From positions 98,552,860-98,616,859 of the forward strand of contig CM067374.1 of NCBI GenBank assembly GCA_034401795.1: a stretch of DNA of 64,000 bases, in the 5' to 3' direction. Shown here piece by piece: positions 11,071 through 21,030 of this stretch. A program made the translations under genes and the position numbers. The notes below the pieces were generated by a model. The model saw only the letters and a program-made list of their open reading frames with translations. It was not told where the DNA came from and ran no database searches. Numbering within the stretch: the stretch's first letter is position 1; the number at the start of each line of letters is the position of its first letter. The DNA is from Chaetoderma sp. LZ-2023a. Its lineage: Eukaryota > Mollusca > Caudofoveata > Chaetodermatida > Chaetodermatidae.

Positions 11071-11537
11071 AAGTATAATATTATTATCAAGACGAGAAAG
11101 TTTGTATCTAATGGGTGTTAGCTGATCCTGTCTTCAGAGGAGAATATGCTTCACCCACTAAAAGCATCAATGAAACAATTCATTCAAGTGAAGAATGGCT
11201 TATACCACATCGTTTGTAGCATATATATTTGGTAGAAATTTACTCATATTTTTATCTGAACAATATCTTGTTAAGTATCCAGCTTCTGCAAGTAATCCAG
11301 GAGGACAATAGTTAATGTCACAGATGTGTATTAATTGTGATGTTCACCCCTTGATCAGCATGTTGTCTTGAGTACAGTATGTTATATGTGATACACATTT
11401 AATGTGTCACTTAGACCTTTTCAGCATGCCAGTATAGTAGTCAGAAATCTTTTTAAGTTACAGTCAGATACACTGAGAATTCTAACATGACTATTTTATG
11501 AAAGGTTATCAATTTCTAAACATTATATATCTTTCAG
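11071..11537 (+). other. Presumed intron upstream of zinc-finger exon A
   Basis: No gene. The final bases, ttatatatctttcag, make a plausible polypyrimidine tract and AG acceptor, and TTCTAAC upstream could serve as a branch point. Confidence 0.45.
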
Positions 11538-12244
11538 AAACCGATTTGGATGATTCAGAGAATTCCACATCAAGAGAATTACAGCATGGCCAGTTGCAGA
11601 TGGCTCTTGTGAGAGCAACTGCCTCAGATTATCGAAATTCTGCAGGAGAAGATTCTGAAAAGCAGATCATTGAACATGGGATTAATTCTTCACGAAGAGA
11701 AACATCCGGTGTTCCAAACATTCACGAGCTACTTGCATCAACAATACGAGGACGAAATCTGAATAGATTAGGAATGTCACAAAGTGAACAGTTTGGTGGC
11801 TTGTCCAGTGCTTCAGACTCTAACATTCTTATTGATCATGATGCTACAGATATGTCTGTTGTGCAAGCTCGTTCACCACTGTTATCATCCCTGGAATCAA
11901 CTTCTGCTGATAGTCCGGCGGTACCTCTAGTCAATCTTGGTGAATACCATGGGTATCTTCCCGATTCCAACTGTGTCATTCGATGTATGTATTGTAAAAA
12001 AGATTTCCAGGATTATACATTGTGCCGGAAACATCTGGAAGATGTTCATATTGAGCGGGGGGCAGAAAGTTACCGGTGCTTGGTATGTAGTTCAACTATT
12101 CAGCGACGAGCAGATTTCGTGCGACACTGCACCAGCCATGGTCTGCGTATTATTTGTCCAATCTGTGGTACTGGATTTTCTAGGAGGGATAATTACAGAA
12201 ACCATTTATCGAAGAAGTGCTTAAGAAGAGTACAACCGTATTAA
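11538..12244 (+). CDS. Zinc-finger terminal exon A (three fingers, long N-terminal extension)
   Basis: Terminal coding exon of a C2H2 zinc-finger protein, probably a nuclear DNA-binding factor. It follows AG at 11536-11537, begins with two bases completing a split codon (phase 1), and encodes about 235 residues to TAA at 12242-12244. The first ~145 residues are Ser/Asp/Glu-rich with no domain I recognise. Then come finger 1 (C-X2-C-X12-H-X4-H, first Cys codon at 11984), a 9-residue linker, finger 2 (C-X2-C-X12-H-X3-H, ending RHCTSH) and finger 3 (C-X2-C-X12-H-X4-C, a C2HC type). Spacing and the FVRHC signature match exons B and C, so they are one family. An ATG at 11498 lies before the acceptor and is probably intronic. 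An intronless short gene starting there is the alternative. Confidence 0.8.
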
Positions 12245-12629
12245 GACAGTAGAGTAGTACTAGCATGTTTCATTGCGACTCGCAACTAACAGAATTCAGT
12301 TGATAAGTCTGTCGCTCTGTTTTTCAAAATATTTACATTTCTGACAAAACTGCCTATGTCGCAACTGTAGCACGTTTCTGTGTATGAAAGCGTTGAGCAT
12401 TACCATGTCTGTTAATACATACATGCATCCTGCCATTTACAATTAGCATGCACTCATGTATTTGGAAATGTATTGGCCACATGAGTCAGGGAATGGGAAA
12501 AAGCGGTTACAATGCACCTATCAATCCCTCACCCTGCTGCTGACTCTGTGGTCCAAATGGGTCCGTGTCAATACACAGGCATGCACTACAAATCATACGA
12601 TTTTTAGTTTGAAATTTTATTAGTCTTAA
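12245..12629 (+). other. Downstream of exon A: 3' UTR or intron, with dispersed repeat 4
   Basis: Contains GCGACTCGCAACTAACAGAA ... TGCCTATGTCGCAACTGTAG (about 12273-12372), a dispersed repeat seen again at 12870-12960 and 16955-17170. No canonical AATAAA found in the first 500 bases after the stop, so the poly(A) site is unassigned. Confidence 0.45.
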
Positions 12630-12828
12630 CCATTACCGCTCTGATGTCAATATTCAATCTTTTAATGTGGCAATAGCAAGGAAACTGGTGTACTTTTTTC
12701 AACAATTTTGGTGGGAGATGTTTCTGTCTACGACAGCAACATCTTCCATCAAATTTCTTGAAAAATGAACCCGTTCATATATTTCATTTATATTTAAAAT
12801 TTTGATATCAGAGTGGTAATGATTAATA
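12630..12828. mobile_element. Palindromic MITE family 3, best copy
   Basis: Ends are TTAACCATTACCGCTCTGAT and ATCAGAGTGGTAATGATTAA, inverted to each other. The centre has GGTGGGAGATGTTTCTGTC / GACAGCAACATCTTCCATC. Non-coding. Confidence 0.7.
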
Positions 12829-12832
12829 CAAA

Positions 12833-13074
12833 CTAATGTGTACTTTTAATGTGAATATGTCAACTTTTAGTTTCAACTCACAACTTGCTAGATATGTCTA
12901 TCTGTCTGTCTCCCAAATTTTTCAGAAAGCTGCCTTAGTCGCAACTATAGGGCATCTCACTTGTTCCCATTTACATTAATAGTATGGTATACTGAAGCAT
13001 GTATACTCAAGAAGTTAAATGTTTTCCACTGATTATCAAGACCCCTGAGCCACTTGTTAACACTTAACGGTCAA
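12833..13074. repeat. Dispersed repeat 4, second copy
   Basis: Around 12870-12960: AACTCACAACTTGCTAGATA, TCTGTCTGTC, CAGAAAGCTGCCTTAGTCGC, as in the copies near 12273 and 16955. Function unknown. Confidence 0.45.
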
Positions 13075-13256
13075 GCCTGTTAAAACATGAACAATAATAT
13101 TGGAAATGCAGACAAAGAGAAAAAATTCTTTGATCATTTACCAATGGGATGACTTGCTCAAATAATCTAGCTACTCATTGCAGTGGTCATTTTTTTAAAT
13201 AGTCTGCTCATCTATAAATGAAGATTTTCTTCACCAAATCTGACCATTAAAGGGTT
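13075..13256. mobile_element. Palindromic MITE family 2, worn copy
   Basis: TCATTTACCAATGGGATGAC and its worn partner, with CACTTAACGGTC on the left and TGACCATTAAAGGGTTAA on the right. Confidence 0.5.
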
Positions 13257-13599
13257 AAAGAGTCTTGAATGATATTGATAAATCCATTCATGTCATAGTT
13301 TGCTATACATCTGTGAAATGATACTTATAGCTGGCTAAAATTATTGGCATTAGTGATGTGTACTAGGTAGGCGAGATTCCTTATTAACTCTCTAGTGAGA
13401 ACACAGCAAGACCACCCAGTTTCTAAGGTCACTTATGCTATTGGACGCTATAGTATAATATTTAGCAAACACATTTTGTCATATACCAAAATATAGATTT
13501 CGATGATGACAGAGGATTGCATTCATACATTGGCTCTCCCTCATAATATAAAGTACATAAATGTCTCATTATATTTGGAGAAAAGCTAAATTTCCCCAC

Positions 13600-13755
13600 T
13601 CAGCTGAATATCTATAGATTGGACCAGCCGACTAAAAATTTACCACGGGAATAACAGAGCCAGTCATTTCAGTGGTGAGTTTTCAAAAATGGTTTTCTCT
13701 TGGTCTGCAAATGGACATTTCTCAAGACCACTGAGCTGATATGAGTATTAAAGAT
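13600..13755. mobile_element. Palindromic MITE family 2, partial
   Basis: AATTTACCACGGGAATAACA ... TTCTCTTGGTCTGCAAATGG and GATATGAGTATTAAAG at the right end; left arm mostly lost. Confidence 0.5.
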
Positions 13756-14415
13756 TTATCTTTGAGCATGAGTGACGCTACTCATATAAACACTTGGTCA
13801 ATATGCGACCTTGTTTCTGGAAAAATGCATCAAAGCTAAGACATATATCCATTGATACTGATAGTAAAATACTCAACCATCAATATGTTTCATATGTAAA
13901 GAGTTTGTGCTTAGAATTTTTACTTGTGGACTGTTAACATATGGCATGGTCTGTATAACAGCTAGGTGAGCCTCACTACCTGGTATCTGACTAATAGAGG
14001 TCAAAGCGGGTTTTATCATTGGCATATATAATCATATATATTACTTCTAGCATCAGTAATTTGACTATTGCTTATTCTGTGAAGTTCATTGTGATTTAGT
14101 TAATTGTGATTATAACATGTGTATTAAAAGGCCATTGTTGAGTCATTAAAAATTTATTGATTGACACTGAACTAATTTTAAACTGTTGTTATAAGCACAT
14201 AATATCAGCGCCATGTGAATGACATTGTCAAAATCACCTGGAATAATTAGTCAGCCACACATTGCATAGTGACAATCACTGTTGCTTACTTTCCTAACAC
14301 TCATCGCAGTCATCCTAATTTCTTCCTGGGTTAAATGAGAGAATCTCAGACGCCTGAGCGTATTATTCTTTTGTATCTGCTGCAGCTGCGTCTTGATCAG
14401 AGAACTACTGGAGGA
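13756..14415. other. Intergenic stretch, nothing recognised
   Basis: A minus-strand frame at 14251-14442 has no domain. No fold or repeat recognised. Confidence 0.45.
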
Positions 14416-14940
14416 ATCCAGTTTTAGCCATGCCCCACCCATCTCTAGCTAAGCTCCACCCATGCATTGCCTGTGTTGGAATTGATCGATCCACGTAGGC
14501 TCGCGCGATTGTGTGATTAAATCGAAAATCATGATTATTTTTTATATCGTGAATTTATATGATTAAAAATTAAATAATCGAATAATCGTGAATAATTCTA
14601 TCGCAGAAAATATCTCAAAACCTACCTTTTAATTACTCTTTAATGCGATCGGTCATGGAAATTTACATTTTGCTCAGCGAATGCATGTCCATTTGCAGGC
14701 CAAGAGAAGACTATTTTTGAAAATGTATCACTGGAATGACTAGCTCGAGAATCGAGCTAGGCATAGGCAGCAACAGCACCCAGTCAAATTAGTTTCAAAA
14801 TATTCAACAGCTTATCTGTATAGTTTTCTGGAAATTGATAGTCTGGGAGTTCAGAGATCAATCGATCCCAACACGATCGAGTTGTGGACGAAGCTTAGCT
14901 AGAGATGGGCGTGGCATAGCTAAAAATGGAAAGGCCCATT
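14416..14940. mobile_element. Composite of MITE fragments
   Basis: 14416-14490 matches the left part of MITE family 1 (GCCCCACCCATCTCTAGCTA). 14497-14610 is an AT-rich block with GCGCGATTGTGTGATTAAAT and repeated AATCG words, similar to 63430-63560. 14640-14758 is half of MITE family 2. 14759-14940 is the right half of MITE family 1 in minus orientation, ending AATGGAAAGGCCCA. The order suggests nested insertion followed by loss. Confidence 0.5.
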
Positions 14941-15690
14941 CCGTGAAACTTAGGTTGATTGATCTTATGGTGATAGTTTTCAACACTTCTAACAGGAATA
15001 TTGAGTGGTCACTTTTATCGGTGGTAATCTTGGATTATCAGAACATTTTGGGGAAATATTTTAACCCTATCTCTTAATCCGCTTGGCACATTTTAATCAA
15101 ATTTGTCTGGAAGAATCCTTCAAAATTAACATTCTGAATTTTGATTTGTTAATCCTTTAGTGGACATCTTAGATTTTTTTTTAAATTTTTCCGAAAACCC
15201 TTCTTATGCAATTCTGTCTCCTTTAATCAATGGCCCAATTTCCTCGAAACTTGTGTGAAATTATCCAACTGGGGTAGGCTTCAACAGTTCTAATGAGAAT
15301 TTTCATTGCTTTTTTTTTTCAGTGCCCATCTTTTATTTTCTGAAAATTTTCCCAAAATCATTAAAAATATATCCTCCTAAACTGCTTGGTGGATTGTAAC
15401 AAAATTCAGCAGGAAGAATTGTATGTTAGGCTCCATACTGTAGCGTCCATTCAGAATTCTTATTTGTTTAATTGTTTCTGCAGCCATCTTTGATTTTCTG
15501 AAAATCTTCCGCAAATCCTTTAAAGCACTCCTTAGCCAGTGGCCCAATGTCAGCAAACCTTTGGTGGAATGATCCTATGATGATTGGCTTCACCACTTTG
15601 ATCGGACAATTTTTTCAGCATCCATCTGATTTTCTGAAAATTTGCCGGAAATCCATTTCTTCAGCATTTCAACGATTGTGTCAATCAATG
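14941..15690 (+). mobile_element. Helentron-like 195-bp monomers, no clear ends
   Basis: Three to four units with AATTTTGATTTGTTAATCCT, ATCTTAGATTTTTT and AATTTCCTCGAAACTTG variants. Both terminal hairpins are missing. Confidence 0.45.
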
Positions 15691-15965
15691 TTTCCTGCAG
15701 CTGCCATAAAATTGGCTGTTCTGTACAGGTCTTTCAGCATTCCCCATGGTGTTTTGTCCATAGGTCCTCTGCATAAGGCTCTGTCTGGTGTCGCAGTTGA
15801 CTGAAGAAAGGCCATGTCTGCAGTACATGGCTCTGATGTCTTGTCCAGCTAATGCCACAGTCACGGTTGGGTGACATAACTATACCCTATATGAAGATGG
15901 AAAATGGCTGTCTGTTCCGCTGGGCCAAGGCGATGCAGATCATCAATCTTTGGCTTGTAGTGGTT
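15690..15965 (-). pseudogene. LINE C-terminal fragment (5'-truncated, broken)
   Basis: On the minus strand the frame reads LHRLGPAEQTAIFHLHIGYS, then, after stops, a region ending TPWGMLKDLYRTANFM. This matches the layout of the LINE tail at 28181-28702 (EQVTIFRLRTGH ... LYGPVEELQKTTDFIL). The cysteine knuckle expected between them is disrupted. A dead remnant of a non-LTR retrotransposon with an RNase H-type tail. Confidence 0.5.
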
Positions 15966-15967
15966 TT

Positions 15968-16680
15968 TAGCTGACCTGTGAGCTTATGCCATGGCAACTG
16001 TCCGTCGTATTTCAATCCATCGTCCGTCAACTTTTCCTTTAAACGAATTCTCAAGAACTACTAAGCCGATTTCAATTATATTTGGCAGGAAGCATCCTTG
16101 TTGTTCAAATGAAGCCGAAACCACCTGGGGTATCGATGCAAACCTGAAATATGATCTAGAGCAAGAGCTGAGCCAAATTTTTTCAAGGGAACTTGATTGG
16201 CCATATGGTTTGGCAGCCATCTTGGATAACCTAATTTTTAGCGAAAACGACTTCTCCAGACCCTCTGAATGGATCTGGCCAAAATTTGGCAGATATGATT
16301 AGGAACTAAGAGCCATTAAAATTTCAATGGAAGTTGATACGTAAAAAAACCCATGGCCTCCATGGATCAATCAAAATGTAGTGTGTTTGGCGGCCATATT
16401 GGATATTGTTGTTTGATGGATTTTGAATCCTGAAATTGGTTTATAGGTTTTTGGGTATTCTGATGTCAAATTTGCCATTATCGAAACTGACTGATGAACA
16501 GTTTGGTGGCCATCTTTTATCTTTTTCCACCAAAAACTCCCATCCTAAAGCAATGAGAAATTTAAAATGTCTTCTCGAGAACCACTGGGCCAATTTCACG
16601 TATATTTGACATGAAGCATCCTTAGGGCATAGGGATCCACGTTTGTTTCCCCCCTTGCCTTTAAGGGTCATAATTTGGTA
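15968..16680 (+). mobile_element. Helentron-like element, 615-bp monomer type, 3' end lost
   Basis: Starts TAGCTGACCTGTGAGCTTAT, then CCGTC repeats and the 615-bp unit with ATTTCAATTATATTTGGCAG, GGCAGCCATCTTGGATAACC and CATGGCCTCCATGG. No 3' hairpin. The plus frame 15991-16302 (103 codons) is a chance frame across the monomer. Confidence 0.5.
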
Positions 16681-16954
16681 GTTCTTTAAGAATGGTCACA
16701 AAACCACCAATCTTAAGCAGCCACCATCATGTGGCCTCCCAATACCCATTTCATATGAAAACATATCTATGTTAAGAAACCATCTGTTTCTTTGACAGAT
16801 TTTAAATGATCCATAAAGTGCTCGTTATAGACGAATTTGACTGTATTTTATTGATTGGTTTGATACCACGCCAGCGAAGAGGCGATGACGGTCATTCGCT
16901 CACTTGTTTACTATTGCTATACTAACCTACTGACATAAGTTCCTTTCAAATATT
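16681..16954. other. Intergenic stretch, nothing recognised
   Basis: No frame, fold or repeat that I can support. Confidence 0.4.
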
Positions 16955-17175
16955 TAGTTGCGACTCATAAGCAACATCTGTCAGTCAGTTTGTCTGTCGG
17001 TATGTCAAATTTTTGACATTTCTTATAAAGCTGCCTAAGTCGCAACTGTGGGGCATCACACTTCGACTTGCTTAGTTGGAAGTCTCGACCAATATAACAA
17101 GGTCTGTCTATCAAAGGTTTGAGGTTTTTGACAATGCCATCTATGTCGCAACTATGCCATATTGCACTTGTTTTT
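16955..17175. repeat. Dispersed repeat 4, longest copy
   Basis: GTTGCGACTCATAAGCAACA ... AAAGCTGCCTAAGTCGCAAC ... CATCTATGTCGCAACTATG: three related stretches, so the unit is itself internally repeated. Nature unknown. Confidence 0.5.
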
Positions 17176-17203
17176 AAGATATTTAACATCTTTGCTGGGG
17201 TTT

Positions 17204-18130
17204 TAGCTCACCTAGGTGAGCTTATACAATCACGATTTGCCTGTCTGTCATCTGTCAACAATTCTGGCACATTTTGCCATTTGTTGATGGATTAAAAGCA
17301 AATTTGAAACCTATTCTCCTTTTTGCAATATCTATTTGGACTGTGAAAATGAAGTGGCCACGCCCACAAATAGTGGAGTTATGTCCCTTGCTATATTTTC
17401 AAGGTATTGAAGCCTATGGTGAAAATATGTTTGTTGCACGTTTCGTCATTTATGGATGGATTACAACTAAATGTAGTAGATATGTTCCTTTAGGCAACAT
17501 CTATTGGAGCTATGAATATGAAGTGATCACGTCCTTAAACAAGGGCCATAACTCGGGTTCATTGAGGTGTTTGTAAGTATTAAGCCAGTATGGTGAAAAA
17601 ACATGTTTTCACCAATTGTTGATAGATTGAAGTCAAATTTAGTAGATATGTTCCTTCAGTCAAATATCTATTTGAACTATGGATATAAAGAGTATGCATA
17701 TTTAAACAAGGGTCATAACTCTGGTTCATTAAGTCTTAGACTATTGAACCTATGGTGAAAATCCATTTGTTTCGTCAATTGTTGACGGATTAAAATCAAA
17801 TTTAACAGATATGTTTATTCAGTCAAATAGCTATTTGGACTATGAATATAAAGAGACAGCACCTTTAAATAAGGACCATAACACTGGTTCATTAAGACTT
17901 GAAAATATCGAACCCTTTGGTTAAAATACATTAGTTTTGTCAATTGTTGATGGATTAAAAACAAATTTAGCAGATATGTTCCTTCAGGCAATATCCATTC
18001 GCCCTATGAATATGAAGTAGCCACGACTTGAAATAAGGGGCAGAACTCTGGCTCATTAAAGCATTTTACGTATTGAACCCTATGGGGAAATTAATCTGTG
18101 TCACGTTTCGTAAACTGGTAATGGACTAAA
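17204..18130 (+). mobile_element. Helentron-like element with ~177-bp monomers
   Basis: Starts TAGCTCACCTAGGTGAGCTT (a short perfect hairpin form of the 5' end). From about 17265 there are five units of ~177 bp: TTGTTGATGGATTAAAATCA, AGATATGTTCCTTCAGTCAA, GACTATGAATATAAAGAG, CATAACTCTGGTTCATTAAG, AACCCTATGGTGAAAATA. No 3' hairpin recognised. The 100-codon frame at 17274-17576 spans units and is not a gene. Confidence 0.55.
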
Positions 18131-18626
18131 ACAAGATTTGTCAGAAAAGTTCCTTTAGTACACTTCAATCAAATGGCAATAGTGTCAGAGATGGCTGGCC
18201 CCATTGATTAATGGTACTCCTCCTGTTTGTCAATCAAGCCAATATTATTGCATTTCCCCATCCAAATTTGTTACTGTGACCTCACCTTTACCCCTTTTGG
18301 TAAATGTCAGTGTTGTGACAATTGAACTATTGATCAATGGTGTCTGTGATGGCTGCCCCATTAATCAATTGTACTTTTCCTGTTGGTAAATACTGAGATA
18401 TACTAAGATATCAGGGATAGAATAGTCTGGATAGGCGATAAGGATATGTTATGTGATTGTGGTGACCACCTTATATGGAGCAAGATAGCGGGTCACTAAA
18501 GCTAGATGGTTACATACATGTACTGGAACTCAGTTGTTCTTATATGAAATTTCTAATCAAATTTACAAGTTAGTGGTACTTTAACGCGGGTAGTATTTTT
18601 ACAAGCAACACATGAATGACTAGATT
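18131..18626. repeat. Short local duplication in otherwise blank DNA
   Basis: GGCTGGCCCCATTGATTAAT near 18195 and GGCTGCCCCATTAATCAATT near 18349 head ~155-bp related stretches. Nothing else recognised. Confidence 0.4.
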
Positions 18627-18780
18627 TTAACCCTTTCAGGACGAAACCGCCCAAGACCAGCCTCTGCAGGGGCCTTGAGAAATGTCCATTTGCAGGCCAA
18701 GAGAAGACTATTTTTGACATTTTTTTCAAAAATAGTCTTCTCATAGCCTGCAAATGGACATTCAATAAGTAAATATTTTA
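18627..18780. mobile_element. Palindromic MITE family 2
   Basis: TTAACCCTTTCAGGACGAAA at left; CAAGAGAAGACTATTTTTGA and its inverted arm meet around 18718-18722, with the centre of the palindrome shortened. Confidence 0.6.
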
Positions 18781-18926
18781 ATTTTTTGAACAAATTTAGT
18801 CGTTAATATTAATGATCACCTTATATTGCTCTGTATTCTGTCTGTCAAAATAAAAGAACATTGAACATTTCAGCAGCATGTTATGTTTTTTTAGCTTACT
18901 AAATCCAAATTAATGTTTCTTTACAG

Positions 18927-19267
18927 AAAGCGATAAAGCTTCTGGATGGCCTCACCAGTCGACATCTCTTAGTACCAAAAGGGCAGCTATTGCAGACACA
19001 GAAGCGTTTTGGTGTGTGTATTGTAATTCCAGTTTCCGTGAACTCGGCCCCTTCAGAAGACATTTACGCCAACATTTAGACAAGGACGCTGAATTCTACC
19101 AGTGCATATTGTGTGGGTCAATCATTAAAAACATGGTGTCTTTTGTTCGCCATTGCGTCGGCCATTGTCAGAGATCGCGTGTGTGTTTTAGATGTGATGC
19201 ATGTAGGAAGGACTTTACACGGGATGATAAGTATCGCGCACACATCAAGGCATATCATAGTATATGA
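18927..19267 (+). CDS. Zinc-finger terminal exon B (three C2H2 fingers)
   Basis: Second terminal exon of the family. It follows tttctttacag (AG at 18925-18926), enters in phase 1 and encodes about 113 residues to TGA at 19265-19267. Residues 20-30 read ADTEAFW, shared with exon C. Finger 1 is C-X2-C-X12-H-X3-H (signature FRELGPF, then HLRQH), linker 9, finger 2 C-X2-C-X12-H-X3-H (RHCVGH), then finger 3 C-X2-C-X12-H-X4-H (DDKYRAHI). All twelve zinc ligands are present. Over the 85-residue finger module it is about two thirds identical to exon C by eye, and keeps the spacing of exon A. Probably a nuclear DNA-binding end, spliced to constant exons lying outside the window. Confidence 0.85.
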
Positions 19268-19404
19268 TCAGTTGCTGCGCATTGATTATTTTCATTGTAA
19301 ATTTGCCTGTTGCTGTAACAACAACTAGTCAAAATCAAAAAAGATATTCACAAGTTTATGTCCTTTAGTGTCACTCAGTTCTGCTTTCTGAGATTTCAGG
19401 ATCA

Positions 19405-19801
19405 ATGGACCTTACCATTTTTAGCTATGCCCCACCCATCTCTAGCTAAGCTCCACCCACACCTCGATCGTGTTCGGATCGATCGATCTCTGAACTCCCG
19501 GACTATCAATTTCCAGAAAACTATATAGGTAAGCTATTGAATATTTTGGAACTAATTTGACTGGGCGCTGTTGCTGCCTATGGCAACAAATAGGCAACAA
19601 CAGCGTCCAGTCAAATTAGTTTCTAAATATTTGACAGCATGTTTATTAAATAGTAGAGACATACAATTTGTACGTGTTGGAATATTAAGAGTTAAAGACG
19701 GGCCAAATAGAATCATTTATGAAGTAATAATTATGACATCATCCTAGATGCTGCTTGGCTGATTATGACATCAGATGATAGATGGATACTCTGGAAAGGT
19801 G
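19405..19801 (+). mobile_element. Hairpin MITE family 1
   Basis: TGGACCTTACCATTTTTAGC to ACTCTGGAAAGGT. The central hairpin (about 19531-19641) has extra bases (ATGGCAACAAATAGGCAACA) at the loop. It begins 138 bp after the stop of exon B, so it may lie in that transcript's 3' UTR. Confidence 0.7.
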
Positions 19802-19914
19802 AATTGGAATACTCATCTAATCGTATAATACAGTACAGTTCAGAAATAACTAAATGTTTCCAAGACAAAAACATGTTAGTTAGTACAGTCTTGAAGACGA
19901 TGTAAGAAATGTTC

Positions 19915-19983
19915 TATTGAATATTTTGAACATAATTGAATGGGAAGACATTGCTACATTAGGCAGCAATGTCTTCCAATACA
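19915..19983. repeat. Short hairpin, MITE family 1 relative
   Basis: GAAGACATTGCTACATTAGGCAGCAATGTCTTC forms a stem of about 12 bp with worn flanks TGAATATTTTGAACATAATT. Confidence 0.5.
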
Positions 19984-20381
19984 ATGGACCTTTCCATTTT
20001 TAGCTATGTCCCGCCCATCACTAGCTAAGCTCCACCCACACCTCGCCGTGTTGGGATTGATCGATCCCCAAAAGCCCTAGCTATCAATTTCCTGAAAACT
20101 ATACAAGGAAGCTGTTGAATATTTTGTAACTAATTTGACTGGGTGCTGTTGCTGCCATAGGGAGCAACAGCACCCAGTCAAATTAGTTGCAAAATATTCA
20201 GCAGAATATTTATTAAATAGTAAAAGCAAACAATTTGTACAACAATGCATAGACCGTCTTCAAATATGCGTTCAGTGACGTACTTATCGACGTCATTCAT
20301 GATGTCATTCAATATGATGTCATTGTACACATCACGCAGTTCATTATGACGTCATATGATGGGTGGGTACTCTGGAAAGGT
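19984..20381 (+). mobile_element. Hairpin MITE family 1 with CRE palindrome
   Basis: TGGACCTTTCCATTTTTAGC to ACTCTGGAAAGG. Hairpin around 20112-20200; TGACGTCA at 20347-20354 and several half sites before it. A second copy within 600 bp of the previous one. Confidence 0.75.
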
Positions 20382-20569
20382 GAATTATGTTCAAAATATT
20401 CAACAATATATTTTATGTTTTATTTCTGAGCTGTACAGTATGCCATACTTAAAGTACGCATCATTTCTGTCATGCTATCAAAGAAAGATATTAATTTTTT
20501 ACCCCTTAACCCTTTAATGGTGAAATTTGTTCAAGAAAATCAAGATATTTGCCCAATGAATGTTCATTT

Positions 20570-21030
20570 GCAGGCCAGAAGGTCCAAGTGAACTTATGCG
20601 ATGGCGGTCGTCCATCCGTCAAATCACATCTCATTTATGCTTTGACCGATTTCAATCAAATTTGGCTGGAAGGATTCTATAGTGCTAGGCGGCGGAAGGT
20701 TTATAAAGAATTTTGATTGGTCAATTTTTCTGGTGGCCATCTTGTATTTTTAAAAAGATTTCTGGAAATCATTTAAAAGACTACTCCTCCAATATAAATG
20801 GCCTGACTTCAATGAAACTTGGGTGGACTAATTCTATCCTGGTAGGCTTCAACATTTCTAATGAGAATTTTGATTGGTCAATATTTCCAGTGGCTATCTT
20901 AGATTTTCAGAACATTTCTGGAAATTATTTAAAAGCCTGCTTCTCATTAACCGCTTGGCCGATTTCAAGCAAACTCGGTTTGGAAGGACCATAGCGTAGT
21001 GTGCTTAGGGACCTTTGATTGACCAATTTT
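20570..21030 (+). mobile_element. Helentron-like element, 195-bp type, left part of an interrupted copy
   Basis: Starts AGGTCCAAGTGAACTTATGC with the usual CCGTC segment. Units with CTAATGAGAATTTTGATTGG run to GATTGACCAATTTT at 21030. The element resumes at 25287. Confidence 0.6.

Noticed and set aside
11498-11537. ATG at 11498 as the true start of exon A
   Set aside because: The acceptor at 11536-11537 and the shared phase with exons B and C make an intron boundary more likely; the preceding residues have no counterpart in B or C.
18849-18854. AATAAA as a poly(A) signal
   Set aside because: It lies 72 bp before exon B with no supported coding exon upstream; probably intronic.
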